Positions 16,303 to 25,857 of a stretch of 64,000 nt of DNA are shown here, piece by piece; position 1 is the first letter of the stretch; the number at the start of each line of letters is the position of its first letter. Origin of the DNA: Hydrogenimonas urashimensis (GTDB lineage Bacteria > Campylobacterota > Campylobacteria > Campylobacterales > Hydrogenimonadaceae); assembly GCF_016593255.1 (NCBI RefSeq), contig NZ_AP023212.1:1104001-1168000 (forward strand), given 5' to 3'. Both the position numbers and the translations under genes were made by a program. The notes beneath the pieces are model-generated. The model was not told where the DNA came from. It searched no databases and was given only the letters and a program-made list of their open reading frames with translations.

Positions 16303-17365
16303 ATTACTTATACTTCAAACTGCAGCACCAGATTACCGTAAAAAATTTTTTGATTTACTGCGACACAAATTGGGAAAAGATTTCATACTCTATGCAGGTG
16401 AGGACTATTTTGAACCTACCATTCAAACCAGCCCAAATATAAAATTCAGAAAACGGGTAAAAAATTTCTACTTTTTTGGAAGAAGATTTTTATGGCAAAG
16501 TGGAATGTGGAAGGATGCTTTATCATCGAATATCCTTGTGATGGAGATGAATCCTCGAATACTTTCCAATTGGATAATTCTTTGTATCAGAAAGACAATC
16601 GGTAAAAAAAATATTCTTTGGGGACATGCATGGCCAAGAAGCGGGAAAAACAGTCGTAGCGATATTGTAAGAAACACCATGCGGATGCTTGCAGATATTA
16701 TTGTTACATATACCAAAACTCAAGCAAAGGAACTAAAAGAAAGAATGCCGAATAAAGATATTCGGTATGCTCCCAATGCTTTATATTATAGCCATGAGAT
16801 GGTTCCATCAAACAACAGAAATCCAATAAATATCATTTATGTAGGAAGACTCACTAAAAACAAAAAGCCTTCTTTGCTGATTGAAGCCTTTGTGAAAGCC
16901 CTTCCTTATATTCCCATGGAAGCCAAACTCATCATGATCGGAGATGGAGATGAAAGAAAAAATATTGAAAAGCTGGTTAAAAAACTAAATATAGAAAATC
17001 GTGTAGAAATGCCGGGGCATATTGGTGATTATTATACATTAGCAAAACTATATGCCACTGCACTTTTCAGCGTATCACCAGGCTATGTAGGACTTTCTAT
17101 CACTCAAAGCTTTGGATTTGGGGTCCCCATGCTCATTTCAAGAGATGAAAACCATTCACCGGAAATTGAAGCGGCAATCGAAAATGAAAATTCAATTTTT
17201 TTTAACACCAATGACATTGAGGATTTTGCTGAAAAAATTTTGTTTTTTTATGAAAAAAAAATATCTTGGTTAAACAAAAGAAAAGCTATTTGTGACAATT
17301 GCAGAAGCTTTTACTCTATAGAAGCTATGGCTAATACTTTTTTAAATATAACAAAGAGTGAATAA
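16295..17365 (+). CDS. GT4-family glycosyltransferase
   Basis: This 356-residue transferase has the GT-B architecture. The acceptor half starts LLILQTAAPDYRKKFFDLL. The donor half has IIYVGRLTKNKKPSLLIEAF (from about residue 182) and LSITQSFGFGVPML, where the usual EX7E pattern is partly altered to a serine/glycine-rich loop. It presumably adds a sugar to the lipid-linked O-unit at the cytoplasmic face. The gene overlaps the flippase gene and shares one base with the polymerase gene, so these are co-translated. Confidence 0.85.
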   Translation: MSKLLILQTAAPDYRKKFFDLLRHKLGKDFILYAGEDYFEPTIQTSPNIKFRKRVKNFYFFGRRFLWQSGMWKDALSSNILVMEMNPRILSNWIILCIRKTIGKKNILWGHAWPRSGKNSRSDIVRNTMRMLADIIVTYTKTQAKELKERMPNKDIRYAPNALYYSHEMVPSNNRNPINIIYVGRLTKNKKPSLLIEAFVKALPYIPMEAKLIMIGDGDERKNIEKLVKKLNIENRVEMPGHIGDYYTLAKLYATALFSVSPGYVGLSITQSFGFGVPMLISRDENHSPEIEAAIENENSIFFNTNDIEDFAEKILFFYEKKISWLNKRKAICDNCRSFYSIEAMANTFLNITKSE

Positions 17366-18672
17366 TGTTTTTTTTAATTAAGTTGAACTTTTTTATTTTG
17401 TTTTTTTTGTATTTTTATGCTTTCATAAAATTAATAAAACAAAAAATGGGATTTTCTCTCGGTATAATATGTGGAGTTCTATATTTTATTTTTATACCTG
17501 TTGTTGTTTTTGTTTTTACAGAAAAAATTGAAATTTTTACAATAGACTTTTCAAATACTAATTTAACAGATGTAAATTTATCCACAAATATTTACACATC
17601 ACTTATATTGATGGCCTATCTTTATTCAATATTGATTTACATTTTTTTTTCGGAATTTTATAAAAAAGAAAGGATTCATTATTTTTTTAATAATCCTTCA
17701 GTCAATTGGAAATTTTATTTTTCAATATCTATTTTTCTTGGATTCATAATTTTTCTTGCAGCAGGTATTATGGAAGGGGGCAATTGGTATGTTAGCAGGG
17801 AAGAATTTTTCAAAAAAAGTGGAATTTTAGGACTGATACTAATAGATAGTTTTGCAGCGATGAAGATACTATTTATTGCATCTTTAATATATGAATATTA
17901 TATCTATAAAAAACTTTCAACCATTATTTTTATCACTATTATTTTTTTATTTTCTGTAATAGATATTATAATGACTGGAAATAGGATATATGTATTTGTT
18001 GTATTCGCTATAGTTTTTATCGAGTTAATAAAAGCATATGCTGGAAAAATATTATGGATTATTGTTGCTCTTATACCTTTTGGTTACATGATGTCTATTT
18101 ATAGACATATTCGTGGAAACCTTTTTATTGAGGGATTACCTACAGGAAGCGACTTATTCAGATTGATTCAAGAAACAATTGAAAAGGAACCTCCTGCTAT
18201 AAAAAATTTTCTATTGGGTATAAGTGAGTCTGTAAATTTCAATGTTTTATATGAAATATTTCACCACACCACATTTCAAAATGCATTATGGGGAAGTACA
18301 TTTATAAAAACTGTTGTTTTTTTTATCCCAAGATCATTGTGGCCTGACAAACCTTTAAGTATTACTCAGGTGGCGGGAAAATATTTTGCTCCACAGGCGG
18401 AACATTTATCCCTTGTAACAACTTTGATTGGAGAAGTACATATGAATTTTTACTTTTTTGGCATAGTTTTTTTACCTTTTATATTAATATTCACAAAGTT
18501 CCTCCTAGAAAAATTATTTAATCAAAATAATTTTACTCAAATATTATTATTTATTTTTGGATTATTGATTTTTAGAATGCCATATTCAGATATTTTATTG
18601 TTATCTTTTTTTGTTCTTTTTTACTATAAATTCATTTTAATTATAAAAAAGTTCGGAGTACAAATTATATGA
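17365..18672 (+). CDS. O-antigen polymerase (Wzy-like) membrane protein
   Basis: This very hydrophobic 435-residue protein has about eleven transmembrane segments and a large loop around residues 250-345 containing SIYRHIRGN and FFIPRSLWPDKP. The latter RxxWPDKP-type motif is common in O-antigen/exopolysaccharide polymerases related to Wzy. It would join repeat units in the periplasm, with Wzz setting length. It is the most A+T-rich gene in the window. Its stop overlaps a following 39-codon ORF as ATGA. Confidence 0.8.
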   Translation: MFFLIKLNFFILFFLYFYAFIKLIKQKMGFSLGIICGVLYFIFIPVVVFVFTEKIEIFTIDFSNTNLTDVNLSTNIYTSLILMAYLYSILIYIFFSEFYKKERIHYFFNNPSVNWKFYFSISIFLGFIIFLAAGIMEGGNWYVSREEFFKKSGILGLILIDSFAAMKILFIASLIYEYYIYKKLSTIIFITIIFLFSVIDIIMTGNRIYVFVVFAIVFIELIKAYAGKILWIIVALIPFGYMMSIYRHIRGNLFIEGLPTGSDLFRLIQETIEKEPPAIKNFLLGISESVNFNVLYEIFHHTTFQNALWGSTFIKTVVFFIPRSLWPDKPLSITQVAGKYFAPQAEHLSLVTTLIGEVHMNFYFFGIVFLPFILIFTKFLLEKLFNQNNFTQILLFIFGLLIFRMPYSDILLLSFFVLFYYKFILIIKKFGVQII

Positions 18673-18788
18673 ATTTATTATTAACAAACCCTCAATCAAA
18701 CCCAATAAAGGGATTACATTTTGAAAATCAAGCAATGTTAAACTTTCTGTCCACCCATTGTGAGTCAAACTTTTTGGAATTGTTATGA
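18669..18788 (+). CDS. 39-codon ORF between polymerase and transferase genes
   Basis: This short frame starts at ATG 18669, overlapping the polymerase stop, and ends at TGA 18786-18788, overlapping the ATG of the next transferase at 18785. Having ATGA junctions on both sides is unlikely by chance and argues for translation, at least as a coupling leader. The product (MNLLLTNPQSNPIKG then LHFENQAMLNFLS and a short tail) has no membrane helix and no recognisable domain. It could also be the start of a truncated transferase. Confidence 0.45.
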   Translation: MNLLLTNPQSNPIKGLHFENQAMLNFLSTHCESNFLELL

Positions 18789-19861
18789 AAATCTTACTAA
18801 TAGGCCCTTTGCCAAAACCAATCACCGGTGTAAGTCTAGCAAATCAAATAGTTGCAAACTATTTACCGAAATATACTAATACACAAGTAGATATTATCAA
18901 TACAAGTTATAAAGTTTTGAAAGAAGATATTGGAAGATTTAGCATTAAAAAAATTTTACATTATCTCATACAATACAAAGAACTTCATAAAATTAAAAGA
19001 GCTAATAAAGTTTATATTACTATCGGTCAGACATTTTTTGGCGTAGTAAAATATTATCCATTTTTTTTAATAGCCAATATCTATAAAAAAGAAATCATAG
19101 TTCATGTTCACGGCAACCATTTATGGAAAGAGTACCTTGATTTGAATGGCATAAAGAAAAAAATCTTTTACAGTATACTGTCTATGGCAGAAAAAGGCAT
19201 CGTGCTTTCAAAATCACTAGAAAAAAATATGCTACCTTTCATAGATAAGAAGAATATTTATATTCTTGAAAATTTTGTTGAGGATTTTTTGTTTGAGAAG
19301 ATTAAACCTAAAAAATTTGATTGTTTAAAAATAATTTTTTTAAGCAATTTAATGGAAGAAAAAGGAATAATCGATTTACTTGAAGCATTAATAATATTAA
19401 AAAAACAAGGTGTTCCATTTCAAGCTAAAATAGCAGGAGGAATGGATGTTTCAATGCAAGATAAACTAAATGATTATTTTGAGCAATTAAAAAAGAATGT
19501 TGAATACTTCGGTTTGGTATATGGAAAAGAAAAAAAAGAATTATTAGATTGGGGAAATGTTTTTGTTTTTCCAACTTATTATAGTATGGAAGGGCAACCC
19601 ATATCTTTATTCGAAGCTATGGCAACTGGCAATATTATCTTAACTACTCAGCATGCTGGAATACCCGATGTGTTTAAAGAAAATATCAATGGTTTTTATG
19701 TAGACAAACAATCCCCACTTTCGATTGCTAATAAACTAATTGAACTAGACAAAAACTTGCGGAGCTACAAATATATATCTGACAACAACATGAATGAAGC
19801 AAAAAGGAAATATAGGGTTGAAAACTTTATATTGAAATTAAATGACATTTTGGAAAAATAA
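18785..19861 (+). CDS. GT4-family glycosyltransferase
   Basis: This 358-residue GT-B enzyme begins KILLIGPLPKPITGVSLANQ, the glycine-containing acceptor loop. The donor half contains IIFLSNLMEEKGIIDLLEAL and FPTYYSMEGQPISLFEAMATGN with the EGQPISLFEA glutamates of family GT4. It is cytoplasmic or peripheral to the membrane. It is coupled to its neighbours by an ATGA on the left and a one-base stop/start overlap with the acetyltransferase gene on the right. Confidence 0.88.
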   Translation: MKILLIGPLPKPITGVSLANQIVANYLPKYTNTQVDIINTSYKVLKEDIGRFSIKKILHYLIQYKELHKIKRANKVYITIGQTFFGVVKYYPFFLIANIYKKEIIVHVHGNHLWKEYLDLNGIKKKIFYSILSMAEKGIVLSKSLEKNMLPFIDKKNIYILENFVEDFLFEKIKPKKFDCLKIIFLSNLMEEKGIIDLLEALIILKKQGVPFQAKIAGGMDVSMQDKLNDYFEQLKKNVEYFGLVYGKEKKELLDWGNVFVFPTYYSMEGQPISLFEAMATGNIILTTQHAGIPDVFKENINGFYVDKQSPLSIANKLIELDKNLRSYKYISDNNMNEAKRKYRVENFILKLNDILEK

Positions 19862-20412
19862 TGCAAAAATTAAACAGATTCAAACTTCCAAAAAAATTCC
19901 GAGGTCGTTCAAATTTAGTCGTGCAATTCTGGTGGTTTACTGATTTTTTTTTCTTTAAACTCTCTCCACAGGTCATGTATGGCTGGAGAAGATTTCTACT
20001 GCGTTTGTTTGGTGCAAAGATAGGCAAAGATGTCCTCATTCGTCCAAGTGTCACTATTACATATCCTTGGAAAGTTTCTATAGGCGATTACAGTTGGATA
20101 GGCGATAATGTAGAACTTTATAGTTTAGGGGAAATTAAAATCGGTTCAAATGTTGTCATTTCGCAAAAGTCGTATCTTTGTGCTGCTTCACATGACTACA
20201 ATAAAGAAGATTTTCCTATATGGTCGAAGAAAATCACCATAGAAGATGAGTGTTGGCTAGCGACCGATGTTTATGTGGCTCCTGGTATTACGATAGGAAA
20301 AGGTACAATCGTGGGTGCGAGAAGTAGTGTATTTAAAGATTTACCTCCAGGAAAAGTGTGTGTCGGCTCTCCTGCGAAACCCATAAAGGACCGAGTGGTT
20401 GAAAAAAAATAA
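19861..20412 (+). CDS. WcaF-like sugar O-acetyltransferase (left-handed beta-helix)
   Basis: This 183-residue protein has an N-terminal segment with VVQFWWFTDFFFFKLSPQ, characteristic of WcaF-type acetyltransferases. Hexapeptide repeats follow from residue 60 (IGKDVLIRPSVTI, SIGDYSWIGDNVEL, KIGSNVVISQKSYL), then the catalytic histidine in AASHDYNKEDF. GITIGKGTIVGARSSV and VGSPAKPI close the domain. It likely O-acetylates a sugar of the O-unit. It is followed without a gap by the WcaI-like transferase, the same pairing seen in colanic-acid clusters. Confidence 0.88.
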   Translation: MQKLNRFKLPKKFRGRSNLVVQFWWFTDFFFFKLSPQVMYGWRRFLLRLFGAKIGKDVLIRPSVTITYPWKVSIGDYSWIGDNVELYSLGEIKIGSNVVISQKSYLCAASHDYNKEDFPIWSKKITIEDECWLATDVYVAPGITIGKGTIVGARSSVFKDLPPGKVCVGSPAKPIKDRVVEKK

Positions 20413-21628
20413 TATTACGATCATAGGTGTAAATTTTTACCCTGAAGACAGTTCCACGGGTCTTTATACTACCCAAATGGCCGAGTATCTTTCGAAAAAA
20501 GACTACGAAGTCAGTGTCATAACCGGATTTCCCTATTACCCGGAATGGAAAATACGAAAAGAGTATAAAGATAAACCAAAGTATATTGTGGAAACAAAAG
20601 AGAATATAACGATATACAGATACAAACAATATGTTCCCACCAATCCGACATTCAAAACCAGAACCTTCCATCTTCTCGATTTTACATTAGGTAGTTTTTT
20701 CAACCTCTTCAAGATTGAAAAATGCGATCTTGTCATTTCCGTCGTGCCGTTTACCAGTACCATTTTTATTGGTAAGCTTCTATCTTGGCGAAAAAATGCC
20801 AAACTTTGGGCGCATATTCAGGATTTCGAAGTTGACGCAATTTTAGACAGCGGGATCGCATCAAATTCAACTGGCTTCAAAAAACTTCTTTTCACTCTAC
20901 TTTTTGGAATAGAGAAAAAATTATTAGACAGTGCCGATATCACAAGCACCATCAGTTTTTCCATGATGGAAAAACTCAAAAGCAAAACAACAACACCCCA
21001 TTACTACTTTCCAAACTGGATCGATGATGATTTTATCGATCCGAAAAAAGCGCAACGGCACCCCTATCTCGAAAGCGATCGGTTTAAAATTCTCTACTCT
21101 GGTAACATCGGTGCGAAGCAGGATTGGGATTTTTTTCTTCGCATCGTAAGACATTTTCAGAATCACTCGGATATTGAGTTTATCGTTGTAGGAGCGGGGG
21201 CCAAAAAAGAGTGGCTTGTCGAACAGACTAAAGAGATAGAAAACGTCATACACCACATGCCCGTGGAATACGAAGAACTTCCCGATCTGCTCTGCAGTGC
21301 CGATATGCATATACTTTTTCAAAAGAACGACGTCATCGATGCTGTCATGCCTTCAAAACTGCTGGGAATGATGGGAAGTAAAAAACCTTCGGTCGTTACC
21401 GGCAATGTGGCTTCGGAAGTGGCGACAGTATTTAAAAAATCGAATGGTGGACTTTTTTTCGACAGCAGCGATTTCGAAGGCGTCGTAGAAGCGATAAAAA
21501 TGCTTTCGAAATCTCCCAACAGACGTGATCAAATGGGACGCAATGCAAGAGAATATATCATTGAACATTTCGCAAAAGAGAAAGTATTGAAAAACTTCGA
21601 GAAACAAATACAAAGTTTACTGCGCTGA
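20399..21628 (+). CDS. WcaI-like glycosyltransferase
   Basis: This 409-residue GT4 enzyme starts ITIIGVNFYPEDSSTGLYTTQMAEYL and contains TGFPYYPEWKI, both signatures of WcaI (colanic-acid fucosyl/galactosyl-type transferase). The donor half carries ILYSGNIGAKQDWDFFL and MPSKLLGMMGSKKP. The start is a TTG at 20399 inside the end of the acetyltransferase gene; no in-frame ATG lies upstream. Codon usage moves back toward the genome average in this gene, so the island edge may lie near here. Confidence 0.85.
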   Translation: MKKNNITIIGVNFYPEDSSTGLYTTQMAEYLSKKDYEVSVITGFPYYPEWKIRKEYKDKPKYIVETKENITIYRYKQYVPTNPTFKTRTFHLLDFTLGSFFNLFKIEKCDLVISVVPFTSTIFIGKLLSWRKNAKLWAHIQDFEVDAILDSGIASNSTGFKKLLFTLLFGIEKKLLDSADITSTISFSMMEKLKSKTTTPHYYFPNWIDDDFIDPKKAQRHPYLESDRFKILYSGNIGAKQDWDFFLRIVRHFQNHSDIEFIVVGAGAKKEWLVEQTKEIENVIHHMPVEYEELPDLLCSADMHILFQKNDVIDAVMPSKLLGMMGSKKPSVVTGNVASEVATVFKKSNGGLFFDSSDFEGVVEAIKMLSKSPNRRDQMGRNAREYIIEHFAKEKVLKNFEKQIQSLLR

Positions 21629-21711
21629 TATTGTGTAAAATCTTTCATCACTCGATAAGCTCAAATTAGTTACTATATAAATTTAAATAACTCATATTGG
21701 GAAAGATCACA

Positions 21712-23031
21712 TTGAACAGATATATAGCAAAAATTATTCTCGTGTTTCTCGATATTTTGGCTATTTTTCTGTCAATCGTGACTGCCTATATATTTAGAAC
21801 CCTCTTTGCTCCTCTTTTTGGAACACAGCATGCTGTACCAATGTCCTATTATACTGATTACTGGCCTGCCTATGGTGTCATTCTTCTGATGTTTTTCTAC
21901 GAAGGCATTTATACACGCCGTTACGACTTTTGGCATGAAAGCAGACAGATACTCAAAGCGCTTTTTTTCTCATTTTTGATTGTCATGGCGATTCTTTCGC
22001 TTTCGAAGACTCCTTACAGCTATTCCCGAACTGTCATTGTTCTGGCTTTCGTTTTTATGTCGTTTTTCATTCCTCTTTTAAAAAACATTACCAAAAAGCT
22101 CCTTTTCAAAGTGGGAATATGGAAAAGAGCCGCCACTATATTCGGAGATGACACATTTATACGCGAGGAAATATTCGGAAACCCTTACCTGGGATATATC
22201 GAAGCGGATGAAAACAAATCCCAAACTGTATTTGTAAATTCGAAAGGATACGATGCCGAAAGATTGCGTGAAATCATCGATAAAGAGATTTCCAAAAGAA
22301 AAGAGGTCGTTTTCATTCCCCTTGTCAACAGTTACGATCTTACCCAGTCCATTATTTATGAATTAACCCATGCTAGAACCAATCTTATCGTCTTCCAAAA
22401 CCGCCTCAAAAGCGTTCCACGACGTCTTTTTAAAACTTCTTTTGACTATGTCGTAAGTATTCTACTTCTTCCTCTACTGCTTCCGATTCTTGGGATAATT
22501 GCACTGTTGATAAAAAGGGAGGAGCCTCACGCCTCGATTCTTTTCAAACAGAAAAGATTGGGTGAAGGTGGCAAACTTTTCGTATGTTACAAATTTCGTA
22601 CTATGGTAGAAGATGGCGATGAAATATTGAAAATCTATCTCGAAAAACATCCGGAAGAGATACAGTATTACAACAAATACCACAAATACATGAATGACCC
22701 CCGCATTACGAAAGTGGGAACTTTTTTACGTAAAACATCCCTGGATGAACTTCCCCAAATTTTCAACGTTCTAAAAAATGAAATGAGCCTCGTGGGGCCG
22801 CGTCCCTATCTGCCGGATGAAAAACAGAAAATGGGAGCAGCCGCCGAGACCATTCTTCTCGTCAAACCCGGCATTACCGGTCTGTGGCAGGTGAGCGGCA
22901 GAAGTGAGGTCGATTTCTTTCAGCGAATCGACATGGATGTCTGGTACATCAGAAACTGGAACCTGTGGATGGATATATTGATTTTGCTGAAAACCGTAAA
23001 GACCGTTATCGTCCGCGAAGGCGCATCTTGA
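21712..23031 (+). CDS. Undecaprenyl-phosphate sugar phosphotransferase (WcaJ/WbaP-like)
   Basis: This 439-residue polyprenyl glycosylphosphotransferase should start O-unit synthesis by putting a sugar phosphate on undecaprenyl phosphate. Four N-terminal helices and a nucleotide-binding-like central domain precede the catalytic core. That core has [34 protein letters not shown] and [12 protein letters not shown], followed by [17 protein letters not shown] 21712 is preceded by GGGAAAG at 21699-21705 and is preferred over a TTG at 21697. An 83-base intergenic space before it may hold a promoter. Confidence 0.9.
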   Translation: MNRYIAKIILVFLDILAIFLSIVTAYIFRTLFAPLFGTQHAVPMSYYTDYWPAYGVILLMFFYEGIYTRRYDFWHESRQILKALFFSFLIVMAILSLSKTPYSYSRTVIVLAFVFMSFFIPLLKNITKKLLFKVGIWKRAATIFGDDTFIREEIFGNPYLGYIEADENKSQTVFVNSKGYDAERLREIIDKEISKRKEVVFIPLVNSYDLTQSIIYELTHARTNLIVFQNRLKSVPRRLFKTSFDYVVSILLLPLLLPILGIIALLIKREEPHASILFKQKRLGEGGKLFVCYKFRTMVEDGDEILKIYLEKHPEEIQYYNKYHKYMNDPRITKVGTFLRKTSLDELPQIFNVLKNEMSLVGPRPYLPDEKQKMGAAAETILLVKPGITGLWQVSGRSEVDFFQRIDMDVWYIRNWNLWMDILILLKTVKTVIVREGAS

Positions 23032-23050
23032 TTATGGAGAAACAACCAAC

Positions 23051-24241
23051 ATGAATGAAAAGAAAAATCCGTCCGAGAACGAACCCCAAATCGTCATGCC
23101 CTACGGCTATATGCCGTACTGCCTGCCGGAAGAAGAAAAAATAGATTTACGGGAATTGTGGGAAATTCTGAAACGGCGGAAAAAAACCGTTTGGCTGACA
23201 ACTTTGTTATTCGGTATTCTGGCAGGCATTTACCTTCTTTTCGCGCAGCCAATCTACGAAGCGAAAGCGACCATAGCGATAGGCAAACAGCTTGTTAAAA
23301 AGAGTGACGGCACACTGGAGACCAAATATTTCGACAATGCCACGACTTTGAAAAAAATGCTCGATGTCAAATACGACACAGCGGGAAAATATCGGGATGA
23401 CAATGTAACGACCTATGTCGCAAGCGTTGAGGTCCCTAAAAAAACGGAAAATTTTTTGACAATTACAGCGGCCGGTCCCGGAAACAAAGAGGCCGTCGCT
23501 ATGCTGAAAAAACCGATTGACGAGATTCTTTCGAAACATCAAGTCTATATGCAAAGCATCCTTGACGTTGCCAAGCACAAAATGGAAACACTTTCGGAAC
23601 AGTTGGAGTACTATAAAACCATAGAGCTGACACGATTGAAAAAAGAATTGGATCTTGTTCAAAAGATCGATCTGAAAAAGATCGACGACAAAATCGCTTT
23701 GATCAAAGAGACACAAATCCCCGCTTTGCAACAGAAAATCGACGAATCGAAAAAAGAGATTGAAGAAAAAAAGAAAAACATAGCCGATCTTCAAAGAAAA
23801 GTCGATGAAACAGCCAGAAAAGATCCGGCGCTCGCCGCCATGACATCGATGCAATTGGCCAATCTGCAAAACGATGTCGTTCGACTCTCCATGAAGATTA
23901 TCGACTACCGGTCCAAAATAAAAGAGTTGAGAAAAATCACCATTCCAAACCTCGAAAAAGAGAAAAAGAAAATCGTTGAAAAGATCCTGCCCGCCAAAAA
24001 AGCGGCGATTAAAAAACTGGAGTCCATGACCATTCCGCAACTGGAATCTGAAATAGATGAACTGAAAGTCTCCATGAAACCTCCCTATATCGAACAGACC
24101 GCCATTGTAGGCAAAATCTTCACACACGACCATCCGGCAAAACCCAAAAAGAAACTGATCCTTGCCGTTTCGTTGATTACCGGTTTGATGCTTGGTGTTT
24201 TCCTGGCGTTCTTTTTGGAGTTCCTAGGAAAAGAGAAATAG
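23051..24241 (+). CDS. Wzz/Kdp-type chain-length determinant (polysaccharide co-polymerase)
   Basis: The 396-residue protein has the PCP layout. A cytoplasmic N-terminus ([20 protein letters not shown]) leads into the first helix around residues 54-74. A long coiled-coil periplasmic domain rich in KK and EK repeats follows, and a second helix near residue 375 ([23 protein letters not shown]) is preceded by the proline-rich HPAKPKKK. It should set O-antigen chain length with the Wzy protein. GGAGA precedes the ATG by about nine bases. Confidence 0.88.
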   Translation: MNEKKNPSENEPQIVMPYGYMPYCLPEEEKIDLRELWEILKRRKKTVWLTTLLFGILAGIYLLFAQPIYEAKATIAIGKQLVKKSDGTLETKYFDNATTLKKMLDVKYDTAGKYRDDNVTTYVASVEVPKKTENFLTITAAGPGNKEAVAMLKKPIDEILSKHQVYMQSILDVAKHKMETLSEQLEYYKTIELTRLKKELDLVQKIDLKKIDDKIALIKETQIPALQQKIDESKKEIEEKKKNIADLQRKVDETARKDPALAAMTSMQLANLQNDVVRLSMKIIDYRSKIKELRKITIPNLEKEKKKIVEKILPAKKAAIKKLESMTIPQLESEIDELKVSMKPPYIEQTAIVGKIFTHDHPAKPKKKLILAVSLITGLMLGVFLAFFLEFLGKEK

Positions 24242-24254
24242 AAGGGGAATCGTA

Positions 24255-25265
24255 TTGAAAAAAATTTTCGTCACCGGCGGGGCCGGCTACATCGGATCGC
24301 ATACATGCGTGGAACTGCTGAATGCAGGATACGACGTCGTCGTTTACGACAACCTGAGTAACGCCAGTATCGAGGCGCTTCGGCGGATAGAGAAGATTAC
24401 AGGCAGACCCGTGACATTCATCAAAGGGGACATAAGAGACGCCAAAATGCTTGAGAGCGCAATGCAAGGATGCGATGCGATCATCCATTTCGCGGGCCTC
24501 AAGGCTGTGGGGGAGTCGGTCGAGAAGCCACTGGAATATTACGACAACAACGTCTGCGGAACTCTGTGCCTGCTTGAGACGATGAAAAAAATAGGTCTGA
24601 AAACCATCGTCTTCAGCTCTTCGGCGACCGTGTATGGCGATCCCGATTTTCTCCCTCTGACGGAAGATCATCCGCTCCGCACCACCAATCCGTACGGCCA
24701 GACGAAGCTGGTCATCGAAGAGATGCTGCGCGATCTTTTCCGATCGGACGAAAGCTGGCGCATCAGCATCCTGCGCTATTTCAATCCCGTGGGTGCGCAT
24801 GAGAGCGGACTCATCGGCGAGGATCCTCAGGGTATCCCCAACAACCTGATGCCTTTCGTATCGCAGGTGGCGGTGGGACGCCGCGACCATCTGAATGTTT
24901 TCGGCGGCGACTACGAGACCCACGACGGAACGGGTGTACGGGACTACATCCATGTGATAGACCTGGCTCTGGGCCATTTGAAAGCGCTCGAATCGCTCGA
25001 AAAACCCCAGTGCGAAGCGATCAACCTCGGCACCGGAAAGGGCTACAGCGTCCTGGATGTGGTCAAAGCGTTCGAAGAGGCATCGGGACGGAATGTCCCC
25101 TACAAAATCGTCGGAAGACGGCCCGGAGACATCGCCTCATGCTACGCCGATCCTTCCAAAGCCAAAGAGCTGCTGGGCTGGGAAGCGACAAGAGATATGC
25201 GGAAAATGTGCGAAGACACTTGGCGGTGGCAATCGAACAACCCGGAGGGATACGCAGACTATTGA
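24255..25265 (+). CDS. galE: UDP-glucose 4-epimerase
   Basis: GalE interconverts UDP-glucose and UDP-galactose (or the N-acetyl forms) and so supplies galactose-type donors for the O-antigen. The 336-residue extended SDR starts [19 protein letters not shown]. It has [12 protein letters not shown] and [12 protein letters not shown], the latter holding the YxxxK catalytic pair, and [12 protein letters not shown]. The start codon is TTG (24255) with AAGGGG upstream. The stop codon lies in the first unit of a heptamer array. Confidence 0.95.
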   Translation: MKKIFVTGGAGYIGSHTCVELLNAGYDVVVYDNLSNASIEALRRIEKITGRPVTFIKGDIRDAKMLESAMQGCDAIIHFAGLKAVGESVEKPLEYYDNNVCGTLCLLETMKKIGLKTIVFSSSATVYGDPDFLPLTEDHPLRTTNPYGQTKLVIEEMLRDLFRSDESWRISILRYFNPVGAHESGLIGEDPQGIPNNLMPFVSQVAVGRRDHLNVFGGDYETHDGTGVRDYIHVIDLALGHLKALESLEKPQCEAINLGTGKGYSVLDVVKAFEEASGRNVPYKIVGRRPGDIASCYADPSKAKELLGWEATRDMRKMCEDTWRWQSNNPEGYADY

Positions 25266-25297
25266 AAATCGAGAATGGATAATTGAGAATTGGAAAT
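25263..25297 (+). repeat. Heptamer array (TGAGAAT family) after galE
   Basis: Five gapless units: TGAAAAT, CGAGAAT, GGATAAT, TGAGAAT and TGGAAAT. The first three bases are the galE stop codon and the last unit includes the putative TTG start of the next gene. No inverted partner array is visible within the following 400 bases. Confidence 0.8.
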
Positions 25298-25685
25298 AGG
25301 ATACTCGGAACTTTTCGTTCTGGTTCTGCTCGGCTGTGAAATATTCGAAAGCTGGTGGCAGCACGATGGTACTCTTGGAGGGGTACTGGTGAAGATTCGG
25401 TACCATTTCCACACCCATCTTTTTTTGCTGTTTGCGATGCATCCATCATTTTGGTTCCTTCTTTTTCTTTTTGTCGCCCGCGGTTTTCACGGGACGCTGC
25501 TTGGCCTGATACTGGTCATGAAAGCTTCCGATATCGCCTTCAAACTCTGGATCGTCAAAAAGATCGACGAAGATGCCCTTTCACCCGATTTCCGTGCAAT
25601 GCTCGCCATGCCGCTTTCACCATGGATGCCATGGATAAATGTGGTTATCTACCCCGCTTTGCTGGCATTGTCCCTGCAAACCTGA
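25290..25685 (+). CDS. Small membrane protein of unknown function
   Basis: The 131-residue frame encodes three or four hydrophobic segments: SELFVLVLLGCEIFE, HLFLLFAMHPSFWFLLFLFVA, GTLLGLILVMKASDI and PWINVVIYPALLALSL. A conserved-looking H-x-H-x-H pattern (YHFHTH, near residue 40) precedes the second helix. The only plausible start is TTG 25290, which lies in the heptamer array and lacks a good ribosome-binding site. The real start may therefore have been altered by the repeat. I do not recognise the family. Confidence 0.6.
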   Translation: MEIGYSELFVLVLLGCEIFESWWQHDGTLGGVLVKIRYHFHTHLFLLFAMHPSFWFLLFLFVARGFHGTLLGLILVMKASDIAFKLWIVKKIDEDALSPDFRAMLAMPLSPWMPWINVVIYPALLALSLQT

Positions 25686-25724
25686 TACAATATTTCATGA
25701 TCAATGGTCGGGGAGGTTCACAGG

Positions 25725-25754
25725 TTGACAAAAAATTCCCAAAATTGATACAAT
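25725..25754 (+). promoter_or_regulatory. Sigma-70-type promoter of rho
   Basis: TTGACA at 25725-25730 and TACAAT at 25749-25754 are separated by 18 bases. Transcription would start near 25761, leaving a leader of about 97 bases before the rho ATG at 25858. This is the clearest consensus promoter in the window. A long leader is common for rho, which is autoregulated in many bacteria, but I see no definite attenuator. Confidence 0.75.
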
Positions 25755-25857
25755 AGTCCCATCAAAACAATCTGACATTTTACTGTTTACTGTGCCACGG
25801 CACTTCTACAATCCTGCCAGAATTCTGCAAAATTACAATTCACAAAGAGAAGGAATC

